DNA from: Rhodococcus qingshengii JCM 15477
GTDB lineage: Bacteria > Actinomycetota > Actinomycetes > Mycobacteriales > Mycobacteriaceae
NCBI RefSeq assembly: GCF_023221595.1
Contig: NZ_CP096563.1
Span: 518,501-582,500, forward strand
DNA: 64,000 bases
Direction of reading: 5' to 3'
Each line of letters begins with the position of its first letter. Positions within the stretch are counted from its first letter, which is position 1. The position numbers and the translations under genes are program-made. Of the stretch, positions 25,799-34,591 are shown piece after piece. The notes under the pieces are model-generated. The model searched no databases. It saw only the letters and a program-made list of their open reading frames with translations, and was not told the origin of the DNA.

Positions 25799-26452
25799 AT
25801 GACAAGTGCCGGAAGATGGTCTCTCGCTGCGCTCGTGGTCGTCGCGGCTCTCGTCGTGGCGATCTGGCCGCGCGGAGGAGACGACACGACGCCCACCTCG
25901 ACGGGCCCGTCCTCGTCCGCGTATCAGCCGCCGACGTTCACTCCGTCGTCGGAATCGCTCGATCAACTCCGTAGCCAGGCGGCTCTGGCCTCCTGCCCGA
26001 CTCCGACCGGCGAAGCGCCTGCCGGCTCGGCTCTCGCCGGAATCACCCTCGACTGCGTCTCCGACGGAGCGCCCGTCGACCTTGCCGCAGCGGTGGGCGG
26101 AAAGCCGACTCTGCTCAATCTGTGGGCGTACTGGTGCGCGCCATGCGCCGAAGAGCTTCCGTACCTTCAGGAATTCGCGGAGCGCGCCGACGGCAGCATC
26201 AACGTGCTGACCGTGCATTCGGATCCGAATCAGGAGAACGCTTTGACGCGACTCATCGACTACTCGGTGCGTTTGCCCGGCGTCCAGGACGGTGACGGCA
26301 AGGTACGGATCGCAGTGGGCGCACCGCCGGTGCTGCCGGTGTCGGTGCTCGTGCGCGCGGATGGAACAGTCGCCAAGGTCTTGCCCCAACCCTTCCGCAG
26401 TGCGGACGAGATCGCCGCCGCTGCGGCGCAATATCTGGGAGTCGTCGTATGA
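25799..26452 (+). CDS. Membrane-anchored TlpA/ResA-like thioredoxin
   Basis: 217 residues with an N-terminal signal-anchor (LAALVVVAALVVAIW), a Pro/Ser/Thr-rich linker and a thioredoxin domain carrying WCAPC near residue 112. The fold follows the TlpA/ResA type: LLNLWAYWCAPCAEELPYL, then the VLPVSVLV cis-proline segment. It should reduce disulfides outside the membrane. ATG 25799 is six bases after the nth stop, and its own stop overlaps the NUDIX ATG (ATGA). Homologue of Rv3673c by context. Confidence 0.87.
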   Translation: MTSAGRWSLAALVVVAALVVAIWPRGGDDTTPTSTGPSSSAYQPPTFTPSSESLDQLRSQAALASCPTPTGEAPAGSALAGITLDCVSDGAPVDLAAAVGGKPTLLNLWAYWCAPCAEELPYLQEFAERADGSINVLTVHSDPNQENALTRLIDYSVRLPGVQDGDGKVRIAVGAPPVLPVSVLVRADGTVAKVLPQPFRSADEIAAAAAQYLGVVV

Positions 26453-27168
26453 GTACACCGGTTCCCGAGTGGTTGCGCGCTGTCGCCAGCACCCAGCCCA
26501 CCGATCCCCATCGGATCAACCCCGTCCTCGAGCGTCGCGCGCCGCGCGGCACCGTGACGCGTCCGGCCGCGGTGCTCGTGCTCTTCGGCGGACCGCGTGA
26601 GGCCGACCCTCTCGCCGTCGGCGGCTTGCCGGAGGGCGCAGACGTCCTGCTGACCCAACGGGCGTCGACGATGCGTCAGCACAGCGGACAGGTCGCATTC
26701 CCTGGCGGCGCCGCCGATCCGGGCGACGACGGCCCCGTCGGCACCGCGCTGCGTGAAGCGCAGGAGGAGACCGGGCTCGATCCGAGCGGAGTTCAGCCGC
26801 TCACCGTGCTGCCGGAGATCTTCATCCCGCCGTCGGGTTTCGACGTGACGCCGGTGCTCGGCTACTGGGAGCAGCCGACGACGGTGGGCATTCAGGACGA
26901 GGGCGAGGTCGGACGGGTGGCCCGGGTGCCGCTGCGCACGTTGCTCGACCCCGACAACCGGTTTCAGGTTCGACATCCCCTCGGGTACCAGGGCCCGGCG
27001 TTCCGCGCCGACGGCATGCTGGTCTGGGGGTTCACAGCAGGAATCCTCGCGGCGCTGTTCACGGTGTCGGGCTGGGAGATTCCGTGGAACTACGAGGACG
27101 TGAGAGACCTGGACACAGCGCTGTCCGAGTTCGGTGAAGGTGTCGAGGATTCGGCGGTGCCGCGATGA
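26449..27168 (+). CDS. NUDIX hydrolase, CoA-pyrophosphatase-like (Rv3672c-like)
   Basis: 239 residues. The NUDIX box GX5EX7REUXEEXGU is present in GGAADPGDDGPVGTALREAQ-EETGLD near residues 84-109, preceded by QHSGQVAFPGG. That upstream block is typical of the NUDT7/YeaB coenzyme A diphosphatase branch, so hydrolysis of CoA or acyl-CoA is the best guess. Both ends overlap neighbours by four bases. The C-terminus (FTAGILAALFTVSGWEIPW) is hydrophobic. Confidence 0.87.
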   Translation: MSTPVPEWLRAVASTQPTDPHRINPVLERRAPRGTVTRPAAVLVLFGGPREADPLAVGGLPEGADVLLTQRASTMRQHSGQVAFPGGAADPGDDGPVGTALREAQEETGLDPSGVQPLTVLPEIFIPPSGFDVTPVLGYWEQPTTVGIQDEGEVGRVARVPLRTLLDPDNRFQVRHPLGYQGPAFRADGMLVWGFTAGILAALFTVSGWEIPWNYEDVRDLDTALSEFGEGVEDSAVPR

Positions 27169-28355
27169 CAGGTTCTCGTTGGGTGGACATCGCGATCGTT
27201 CTGGTCGCCCTCATCGCGGCCACGTCCGGATGGCGTCAGGGAGCGGTGGCGTCGGCGCTGGCGTTCGTCGGCGTGATCCTCGGTGCCGTCGCCGGGATTC
27301 TGTTGGCGCCGCACCTGCTCGTGCACGTCACCGAAGGCAAGCTGCGCATCCTCGCGGGCATCTCGCTGATCGTCGTGTTGGTCATCATCGGCGAGGTCGC
27401 CGGCATGGTGCTCGGACGCGCGGCGCGCAGCGGAATGCACAGTCCGACGGCGCGATCCGTCGACAGCGTCATCGGTGCGGGTCTACAGGCGGTGGCTGTC
27501 GTGGTCGCGGCGTGGCTGCTCGCGATTCCGCTCACTTCCTCGTCGCAGCCGAACATTGCCGCCGCTGTTCGTGGTTCGGACGTTCTCGCCAGCGTGGACG
27601 AAGTGGCGCCGCAGTGGCTGCGCCGCATCCCGACCGAGTTCTCGGCGCTGCTCGACACCTCCGGCCTGCCGGACGTCATCGGCCCGTTCGGGCGCACGCC
27701 CATCACCGAGGTCGAAGCACCCGACGCGAGCGTTCTCGCCAGTCCGTTGGCGGCGCAGTTGCGTCCGAGTGTTCTCCGCATCAACGGCGTCGCACCGAGT
27801 TGCCAGCGCGCGCTCGAGGGATCCGGATTCATCGTCGCCCCCGAACGCGTCATGACCAACGCCCACGTGGTTGCCGGAACCGAGAGCATCACCGTGGACA
27901 CCATGGAGGGCGCACTGCCCGCGCAGGTGGTTCTCTTCGACTCCGCCGTGGACATCGCGATTCTGGCGGTTCCCGGATTGGACGCGCCGGTGCTGCCGTT
28001 CGCTCCGGAGCAGGCTCGGACCGGTGACAACGCGTTGGTGCTCGGCTACCCCGGCGGTGGTCCGTACACGGCCAGCGCAGCCCGCGTTCGTGAGGTCCTC
28101 AACCTGAACGGGCCGGACATCTACAAGGCCGGAACCACCCAGCGTGAGGTCTACACCGTCCGCGGATCCATCCGGCAGGGCAACTCGGGTGGACCGATGG
28201 TCGATGATCAGGGGCGGGTCCTCGGCGTCGTGTTCGGTGCTGCCGTCGACGACAGTGACACCGGATTCGTCCTCACCGCGCAGGAAGTCTCGCGCCAGTT
28301 GAACGCGGCTGCCTCGGCATCGACGCCCGTACCGACGGGCGCGTGCATCCTGTAG
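27165..28355 (+). CDS. marP: MarP acid-resistance periplasmic serine protease
   Basis: 396 residues: four N-terminal transmembrane helices of the CvpA type (about 1-125), a linker, and a chymotrypsin-like protease with H234 (TNAHVV), D263 (SAVDIA) and S341 (GNSGGP). C213 and C394 occupy the places of the regulatory disulfide of M. tuberculosis MarP. MarP keeps cytoplasmic pH in acid and processes the hydrolase RipA there (family knowledge). GTG/ATG choice is settled by the ATGA overlap with the NUDIX gene. It ends three bases from the converging ephE. Confidence 0.93.
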   Translation: MTGSRWVDIAIVLVALIAATSGWRQGAVASALAFVGVILGAVAGILLAPHLLVHVTEGKLRILAGISLIVVLVIIGEVAGMVLGRAARSGMHSPTARSVDSVIGAGLQAVAVVVAAWLLAIPLTSSSQPNIAAAVRGSDVLASVDEVAPQWLRRIPTEFSALLDTSGLPDVIGPFGRTPITEVEAPDASVLASPLAAQLRPSVLRINGVAPSCQRALEGSGFIVAPERVMTNAHVVAGTESITVDTMEGALPAQVVLFDSAVDIAILAVPGLDAPVLPFAPEQARTGDNALVLGYPGGGPYTASAARVREVLNLNGPDIYKAGTTQREVYTVRGSIRQGNSGGPMVDDQGRVLGVVFGAAVDDSDTGFVLTAQEVSRQLNAAASASTPVPTGACIL

Positions 28356-28358
28356 CGG

Positions 28359-29294
28359 TCACGTCTCCGTAAGGAGGAAGTCCCCGAGTTCGCGATTGAC
28401 GCGCTCGGGGGCTTCTTGATGCGCGTAATGACCGACTCCGGCAATGGTGCGCAGTTTCTCGCCGGGAGCCCAGTGCTTGTCGCGACGCACGGTACGGGTG
28501 AGCACGTACGGGTCGAGTTCGCCGTGAATCTGGACGATCGGAATGCGAAGAACCTGATCCATCAAACGCATGAAACGTCGGCCCTCGGGGCGGAGCTGGC
28601 TGCGGAAGGCCCAACGCTGGTACTCCAAGGTGGAATGCGCGACGCCCGGGATCCGGATCGCGGACCGCATCTTGCTCATGACATCTGCGAATTCGGGTTG
28701 CTGCGGCCAGGTGGGGCCCGACCGCGAGCGAACCAGACGCTCCACTTCGGCGCCGTTGTCGGCCGTCAACCGACGTTCCGGGCGTAGCGGTACCTGATAG
28801 GCCAGGAACGAGGGCAAAAGCGCGCGGCGCTGATAGGGGTCGCGGACGACTGCTTTCTTGAGCGCCATCGGGTGTGGTGACGAGATCAGCGCTATCGACC
28901 GCACCAGGCGTGGATGCAGGAGCGCGGTCGCCCAGCACACCAACCCGCCGTCGGCATGACCGATCAGCGTGGCCTTGCCGTAACCCATCGCACGAATGAG
29001 GCCGGCTACGTCACCGGCGAGCGTCCAACCGTCGTAGCCACGAGGGGGCTTGTCGGAATCGCCGTACCCACGAAGTTCCATCGCGACGACGCGGAATCCC
29101 TGCTCGGACAGTGCCGTCAACTGATGGCGCCAGGACCACCAGAAATCGGCGAATCCGTGCAACAGGACCACCAACGGAGCATCCGGCTCCGCGTCGCCTA
29201 CCTCGACGACGTGAAACCGGATGCCGTTGGCGTGAATGTCCCGGTGAATCCAGGGGCCGTCGAACCTGACGGTGGATGGATCTGGGGCTGCCAC
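28359..29294 (-). CDS. ephE: Alpha/beta hydrolase, epoxide-hydrolase-like EphE
   Basis: 311 residues. HGFADFWWSW gives the oxyanion region and the nucleophile elbow is GHADGG with D115, an aspartate as in epoxide hydrolases and dehalogenases. QIHGELDPYV supplies the acid and GVGHYAHQEAPE the histidine. The usual lid tyrosines cannot be placed with certainty, so the reaction (epoxide opening or other) stays open. The position after marP matches Rv3670. GTG 29294 has a weak ribosome-binding site. Confidence 0.85.
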   Translation of the reverse strand: MAAPDPSTVRFDGPWIHRDIHANGIRFHVVEVGDAEPDAPLVVLLHGFADFWWSWRHQLTALSEQGFRVVAMELRGYGDSDKPPRGYDGWTLAGDVAGLIRAMGYGKATLIGHADGGLVCWATALLHPRLVRSIALISSPHPMALKKAVVRDPYQRRALLPSFLAYQVPLRPERRLTADNGAEVERLVRSRSGPTWPQQPEFADVMSKMRSAIRIPGVAHSTLEYQRWAFRSQLRPEGRRFMRLMDQVLRIPIVQIHGELDPYVLTRTVRRDKHWAPGEKLRTIAGVGHYAHQEAPERVNRELGDFLLTET

Positions 29295-29309
29295 TTTCGA
29301 TCAGACTCG

Positions 29310-29819
29310 CTACCGGCGCGCGTTGAAATCGACCGACGGCTTTGCGTCGTCATGGCTGCCGGGGATGACGTTCTTGGCCTGCTTGAGCGATTCGATCGTC
29401 TTCTCCGGAGCCCTCAGCTTGCGCACGCGCAGATAACCGAGCAGCGCCAGAATCGCGGTGGTCACCACCATGATCAGGAAGACGATGAGGAACGCCAGCC
29501 AGCGCGGCACCCAGGTGTCGAGCATCTCGGCCAGGAAGAAAAAGAAGAAGAACGAACTGAACAGCAGAACCGTGAAGGCCAGGATGAAGAAGACGCTGCC
29601 CTGCAGACCCTTCTTGACCTCGCCCGTCACCTCGGCCTTGGCAAGTTCGACCTCGGCGCGCACGAGGGTGGAGACCTGTGCGGTCGCGTCCTTGACGAGG
29701 GCCCCGATGGTGGCCTCGCCCGGCGTGCGGGCGTCCACATCGGTGAGAGGGATGGAAGAGACCGTGTTCGGTACTCCATCTCCGGTGAAGCGCTGGCTCT
29801 CTCCGTTGGTCAAGCTCAC
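29310..29819 (-). CDS. Phage-holin-3-like membrane protein (Rv3669-like)
   Basis: 169 residues. A soluble N-terminus and an amphipathic helix (ALVKDATAQVSTLVRAEVELAKAEVTGEV) precede two transmembrane segments (VFFILAFTVLLFSSFFFFFFLA and AFLIVFLIMVVTTAILALLGYL). This is the Phage_holin_3_6 / Act-superfamily layout found in many actinobacterial chromosomes with no phage link. GTG 29819 overlaps the nhaA stop (GTGA) and has GGAGAGG upstream. Role unknown; perhaps membrane organisation. Confidence 0.8.
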   Translation of the reverse strand: MSLTNGESQRFTGDGVPNTVSSIPLTDVDARTPGEATIGALVKDATAQVSTLVRAEVELAKAEVTGEVKKGLQGSVFFILAFTVLLFSSFFFFFFLAEMLDTWVPRWLAFLIVFLIMVVTTAILALLGYLRVRKLRAPEKTIESLKQAKNVIPGSHDDAKPSVDFNARR

Positions 29820-31066
29820 TTGTCGACCTCTCCAGGTAGTTCTCTCGCGTCCGTGGCAATGGCGGTGGAAGCGTCGTCTCGAGCCGCATGAACTCGTCCA
29901 CGTCGCCACAGCAGCGCTGATCCGATCAGCGATGCCACCAACGATGTCACGAGAACTGCGGCCTTCGCTATCTCGGCCTCGCTGCCATCGCCGACCCCGT
30001 CCAATGCGAGGTCTGCTACAAGCAGGCTAACGGTGAACCCGATGCCACCGAGAACTGAGAGGGCAAACATGTCTCTCAATTCCAGTGTCTTGGGTTTGGT
30101 TGCTATCCCCAATTTGATCGCGAGCAGGGAAATTCCGAAGATTCCGACGGTTTTGCCGACCAGAAGACCGACGACAACCGATTGCCCGACGGGGTCGGTG
30201 AAAATGTCGCCGAGCACCGCCGCGTTGATCGGAACACCGGAGGCGAACAGTGCGAAGACGGGGACACAGAAGCCTGCAGAGTAGGGCTGAATACGGTGCT
30301 CGAGACGGCTACCGGGCGCGTACTCCTCGTCCGGATCGCGCCTCACCCGGGTGAGTAAGCCGAGCGCGACGCCCGCGAGTGTGGCGTGTATCCCCGCTTC
30401 GTGCATCGCGTACCAGGTCAGTAGTGCCAGCGGGACGTAGAGGAACGGCGTCGTGATGCGTTTGTGTTGGGCGTAGGCGTAGGCAGCCAGGGCTGCGGCC
30501 GCGGTCAGCAGCCACAACATCGCGAGGGAACCGGTGAACAGTACGGCGATGAGGATGATCGCGAGCAGATCGTCGACGACGGCCAGGCTGAGCAGGAAAA
30601 CTCGGGCGCTCGCCGGGATCTTCGAGCCGGTCAGCGCGAGCACGCCGAGGGCAAAAGCGATGTCCGTCGCGACGGGAATGGCCCAGCCCTTGTCCATGCC
30701 GGGCGTACCGAAACCGATGGACGCCGCGATGATCGCGGGAACCAGGACGCCGCCGCACGCCGCGATGATCGGGAGCATCGCGGCTTTGCGGTCCGCGAGT
30801 TCGCCGACCACCAGTTCACGTTTGAGTTCGAGGCCGGCGACGAAGAAGAAGACGGCAAGCAGTCCGTCCTGCGCCCACGTGCCCAAGCTGAGGTCGAGAT
30901 GGAGTGCGGACGGACCGATCTGGAAGTCACGTAGTGCGATGTAGCTCTCACCGAAAGGAGAGTTCACCCAGATCAGAGCGAGGGCGGCAGCGATCAGGAG
31001 GATCGATCCGCCCACCGTTTCGGTGCGGAGGTAGCGGGACAGTTCGGAACGCAGGGTGGAGATCAC
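29816..31066 (-). CDS. nhaA: Na+/H+ antiporter NhaA
   Basis: 416 residues, about 12 helices, with GLELKRELVVGEL, the paired aspartates in LSLAVVDDLLAIILIAV and PVATDIAFALGVLAL, all hallmarks of NhaA. It expels sodium in exchange for protons and supports pH and salt homeostasis. GTG 31066 (AAAGG upstream, giving MISTLRSELSRYLRTETVGG) is preferred over an earlier ATG. It is coupled to the holin-like gene. This gene is not part of the corresponding M. tuberculosis order. Confidence 0.92.
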   Translation of the reverse strand: MISTLRSELSRYLRTETVGGSILLIAAALALIWVNSPFGESYIALRDFQIGPSALHLDLSLGTWAQDGLLAVFFFVAGLELKRELVVGELADRKAAMLPIIAACGGVLVPAIIAASIGFGTPGMDKGWAIPVATDIAFALGVLALTGSKIPASARVFLLSLAVVDDLLAIILIAVLFTGSLAMLWLLTAAAALAAYAYAQHKRITTPFLYVPLALLTWYAMHEAGIHATLAGVALGLLTRVRRDPDEEYAPGSRLEHRIQPYSAGFCVPVFALFASGVPINAAVLGDIFTDPVGQSVVVGLLVGKTVGIFGISLLAIKLGIATKPKTLELRDMFALSVLGGIGFTVSLLVADLALDGVGDGSEAEIAKAAVLVTSLVASLIGSALLWRRGRVHAARDDASTAIATDARELPGEVDK

Positions 31067-31323
31067 GCGTGGGGACGACCTTTGTTCGTGCAACCGAATT
31101 CGGATGCAACAGACATGAACGTGATCGACGTTGTGACGCATCGAATGCACGTGCCGACCAGACTTCCCGGCTCACCTTTACGGAATTTTATCGCGGATTG
31201 CCCGCTGAGCCGAATTCGCGAACCGAATTTGCGTCGGAAAACCCCGCGGGTGTTCAATTCCTACTGATTGGGACTCTATCCCACCAATTGGACATCTTTC
31301 GTATAACGGCGCAGGAGCATGTT

Positions 31324-32715
31324 TTGAGCACGTCAGTCAGTGAGAATCCACCCAAGCCGGAGGGCGGCGACGCAGATACCGTCGCCGGAGTGCCGCGCAG
31401 CCGAATCGTGGTCGCCAGCATGGTGGGTACGTCCATCGAGTTCTACGACTTCTACATCTATGCAACAGCGGCAGTATCGGTGTTCCCGCACCTGTTCTTC
31501 CCGAAGGGCAACGACACCACCGCGCTTCTCGCGTCGTTGGCGACGTTCGGACTCGCGTTCGTCGCCCGTCCCCTCGGTTCGATTCTCTTCGGACACTTCG
31601 GTGACCGCGTCGGACGCAAGGCAACTCTGGTCGGCTCGTTGCTGACGATGGGCATAGCGACCTTCCTCATCGGACTACTGCCGACCTATCACCAGATCGG
31701 ACTGCTGGCCCCGGCGTTGTTGGCGCTCATGCGTTTCTGCCAGGGTCTCGGGCTCGGCGGCGAATGGTCGGGTGCGGCGCTGCTCGCGACCGAGACCGCC
31801 AAGGAAGGCAAGCGGGCCTGGGCGGCGATGTGGCCGCAACTCGGTGCGCCCATCGGCTTCTTCATGGCCAACGGACTGTTCCTGATCATCACGTTGTTCA
31901 TGAACCACGACAATTCCAGCCCGGACCTCGAGGGTGCCTTCCTGAGTTGGGGATGGCGAATTCCGTTCCTGCTCAGCGCAATCATGGTGATGATCGGCCT
32001 GTACGTCCGGCTCAAGCTTGAGGAAACCCCGGTGTTCGCGCGCGCAGTCGAGCGCGGCGAGAAGGTCAAGACTCCGGTCGCCGAGGTATTCAAGACCAGT
32101 TGGCGTCAGCTGATCATCGGTACGTTCGTGATGCTCGCGACGTACACGCTGTTCTACATCATGACCACCTGGGTGCTCAGCCACGGAACCGGCAAGACGG
32201 CGGCCGACGGTGGAACCGGTGCGGGCTTCAAGTACACCGATTTCCTTGTCCTGCAGTTGATCGCAGTCGTGTTCTTCGCTGCCGCCGTGCCGGTCTCGGG
32301 TTGGCTCGCCGACCGTTACGGGCGTCGTATCACCTTGCTGATCATCACCGGTCTGATCATGGTGTTCGGCTTGACCTTCGGTGTCTTCCTCGAACCGGAC
32401 GGAATGAACGACGGTCGCATGTTGGCGTTCCTCATCGTGGGCATGCTGCTCATGGGCCTGACCTTCGGCCCGATGAGTGCCGTTCTCCCGGAACTCTTCC
32501 CGACCAACGTCCGCTACACGGGCTCGGGAATCGCGTACAACACGGCCAGTATTCTGGGCGCAGCGGTGGCGCCGTTCATCGCCGTCTACCTCGCGAAGAA
32601 CTACGGCGTCGGTTGGGTCGGCATCTATCTTCTCGTAGCGGCGACGCTGACTTTTGTCGCGCTGCTGGTCATGCGTGAGACGAAGGGTGAGTCGCTCGAC
32701 GATGTAGGGGCATAA
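31324..32715 (+). CDS. MHS-family MFS transporter
   Basis: 463 residues with TSIEFYDFYIYATAAV near residue 38, GHFGDRVGRKATL near 90 and the second-half DRYGRR motif: the metabolite:proton symporter group that includes ShiA and ProP. The TTG at 31324 is chosen because AGGAG lies six bases upstream and the hydrophobic part begins soon after; longer in-frame extensions run into the nhaA promoter. It diverges from nhaA across 257 bp that hold no gene. Substrate unknown. A very stable hairpin ends the gene. Confidence 0.83.
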   Translation: MSTSVSENPPKPEGGDADTVAGVPRSRIVVASMVGTSIEFYDFYIYATAAVSVFPHLFFPKGNDTTALLASLATFGLAFVARPLGSILFGHFGDRVGRKATLVGSLLTMGIATFLIGLLPTYHQIGLLAPALLALMRFCQGLGLGGEWSGAALLATETAKEGKRAWAAMWPQLGAPIGFFMANGLFLIITLFMNHDNSSPDLEGAFLSWGWRIPFLLSAIMVMIGLYVRLKLEETPVFARAVERGEKVKTPVAEVFKTSWRQLIIGTFVMLATYTLFYIMTTWVLSHGTGKTAADGGTGAGFKYTDFLVLQLIAVVFFAAAVPVSGWLADRYGRRITLLIITGLIMVFGLTFGVFLEPDGMNDGRMLAFLIVGMLLMGLTFGPMSAVLPELFPTNVRYTGSGIAYNTASILGAAVAPFIAVYLAKNYGVGWVGIYLLVAATLTFVALLVMRETKGESLDDVGA

Positions 32716-32717
32716 CC

Positions 32718-32767
32718 CTGCTGTGCGCCTTTATTAACCCCCGGCGGTTAATAAAGGCGCACAGCAG
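32718..32767. terminator. 22-bp perfect hairpin, CTGTGCGCCTTT family, copy 1
   Basis: CTGCTGTGCGCCTTTATTAACC (32718-32739) is the exact reverse complement of 32746-32767 with a 6-base loop. It begins two bases after the MHS transporter stop and ends next to the converging permease stop. Copy 2 is at 39046. Confidence 0.9.
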
Positions 32768-32770
32768 TTG

Positions 32771-34456
32771 TCAGGGAAGCTGAGCAGGCAGGACGTGCTC
32801 ACCGGTCTTGTCGGTGCTCAAGGCCAGGGAGCTGATGTACTGCTTCTCGCCGTTCGGGCCGGGCACGTTCGACGCGAGCATGTCGGGACGCTCGAATTCG
32901 ATTCCGCTGACGCAGCACAGAAGCGTTTCACCGGAGGGGTTCCCGTACTCGTCGAACATCGGCAGATCGATGCCGTCGTCGGTGCGTCGTAGGTAGTACT
33001 TTCCCTTGGTGGCGACGGCCAGGATCGGCGGCATCACCAGTGCGATGACGATTGCGACGATCGGGGAGAACGGCTTGATCGCCGAACCGAAAGCACCGAA
33101 GAACACCAGGATCGAAATGCCCGCGGCCAGCAGCATCGACACGAAGCCGACGGGGTTGACGTCGTAGAGCATCCCGCGTCGGAACTCGGGGACTTTCGGG
33201 GAGAGCTTCAACCAGTACTTGTTGATCGCGATGTCCGAGGCGACGACCACGACCCAGGCGATACCGCAGTTGGCGTAGAACCCGAGGATCGTGTTGAGGA
33301 AGTCGAACATGTTGGCTTCCATCAAGATCAGTGCGATCGCCAGGTTGACCAGAACGAAGACCATGCGTCCGGGGTAGGTCTTGGTGACGCGGGTGTACGA
33401 GTTGGTCCAGGCCAGTGAGCCGGAGTACGCGTTGGTGACGTTGATCTTGATCTGGCTGATGACCACGAGGATCACGGCCAGCGTCATGGCCAGCCAGTGA
33501 GGCATCATGTCCTGGTAGATCTCGAGGAACTGGTGCACGGGCTGGTTGGCGATCGAGGATCCGTCGACGACGTTCGCGATGATGTACACGGCGAGGAACA
33601 GTCCGACGATCTGCTTGAACGCGCCGAAGATCACCCAGCCGGGGCCGGCGAGAATTACTGCAGCCCACCAACGGCGGGTGTTTTCCGGCGTCTTGGGCGG
33701 CATGAAGCGTAGGTAGTCGATCTGCTCGGCGATCTGTGCGATCAGCGACAAGCAGACACCCGCGGCCAGCATCACCGATCCGAAGTTGACGCCCTTGCCG
33801 TTTGCGCCGTCCTCACCGCCGAAGGCGAAGAACGCGCTCACCGAATCAGGGTGCTTGAACAGCAGATACAGGAACGGCAGCACCATCATGACGAGCCACA
33901 GAGGCGTCGTCCACACTTGGAGCTTTGCCAGAGCCTTCATTCCGTAGATGACCAGTGGAATGACCATCAGGGTCGAGACCGCGTAGCCGATCGAGAGTGG
34001 GATCCCGAGCCCCAGTTTCAAACCCTGGGCCATGATGGAACCTTCGAGCGCGAAGAAGATGAAGGTGAACGTCGCGAAGATGACGTTGGTGACCACCGAG
34101 CCGTAGTAGCCGAAACCGCTTCCGCGAGTGATCAAATCGAGGTCGATATTGTATCGCGCGGCATAGTAGGCAAGTGGGAAGCCGGTCGCCATGATGACGA
34201 CGGCAAACACGGCGATGCCCAGCAATGCGTTACCGGTGCCGTACGAGATGCCGATGTTGGCGCCGATCGAGAAGTCTGCGAGATACGCGATTCCGCCGAG
34301 CGCGGAGGTCGCGACGACGCCGGTTCCCCATTTGCGGTAGCTGCGTGGCGCAAATCGGAGGGTGTAGTCCTCCAGAGTCTCCTTCAGTGCGGCATTCTCA
34401 CCGAGATCTGCCCTGTCCGGTGCGCCGGCGGACACCTGCTCGTTCACTGCTGTCAT
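32771..34456 (-). CDS. NCS1-family nucleobase/amide-type permease
   Basis: 561 residues of the purine-cytosine/uracil/allantoin NCS1 symporter family, about 12 helices. Family blocks are LGGIAYLADFSIGANIG, the helix-1 discontinuity GTGNALLGIAVF, and the QIKINVTNAYSGSLAW segment. It exceeds the common 450-500 residues because of a cytosolic tail of about 70 residues (YLRRTDDGIDLPMFDEYGN, LLCCVSGIEFERP). ATG 34456 has GGGGAAG seven bases upstream. It is the last gene behind the amidase operon, so its solute may be an amide, urea derivative or nucleobase whose catabolism releases amides; this is inference. Confidence 0.85.
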   Translation of the reverse strand: MTAVNEQVSAGAPDRADLGENAALKETLEDYTLRFAPRSYRKWGTGVVATSALGGIAYLADFSIGANIGISYGTGNALLGIAVFAVVIMATGFPLAYYAARYNIDLDLITRGSGFGYYGSVVTNVIFATFTFIFFALEGSIMAQGLKLGLGIPLSIGYAVSTLMVIPLVIYGMKALAKLQVWTTPLWLVMMVLPFLYLLFKHPDSVSAFFAFGGEDGANGKGVNFGSVMLAAGVCLSLIAQIAEQIDYLRFMPPKTPENTRRWWAAVILAGPGWVIFGAFKQIVGLFLAVYIIANVVDGSSIANQPVHQFLEIYQDMMPHWLAMTLAVILVVISQIKINVTNAYSGSLAWTNSYTRVTKTYPGRMVFVLVNLAIALILMEANMFDFLNTILGFYANCGIAWVVVVASDIAINKYWLKLSPKVPEFRRGMLYDVNPVGFVSMLLAAGISILVFFGAFGSAIKPFSPIVAIVIALVMPPILAVATKGKYYLRRTDDGIDLPMFDEYGNPSGETLLCCVSGIEFERPDMLASNVPGPNGEKQYISSLALSTDKTGEHVLPAQLP

Positions 34457-34591
34457 GACGTCACTTCCCCTGGGTGCCTGTGCATGTGCACTTTGTGGTG
34501 CAGGCACCCAACCTAGGGAGGTGGCGTTACGCGGACATGTTTGAAATGTGTCGCCCACGTTGCGGATTCGATCCGCAACGTGAGCGAGCAC

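Noticed and set aside
29310..29819. Prophage remnant suggested by the holin-like protein
   Set aside because: No other phage gene, integrase or attachment site is present, and the gene sits in a conserved chromosomal order.
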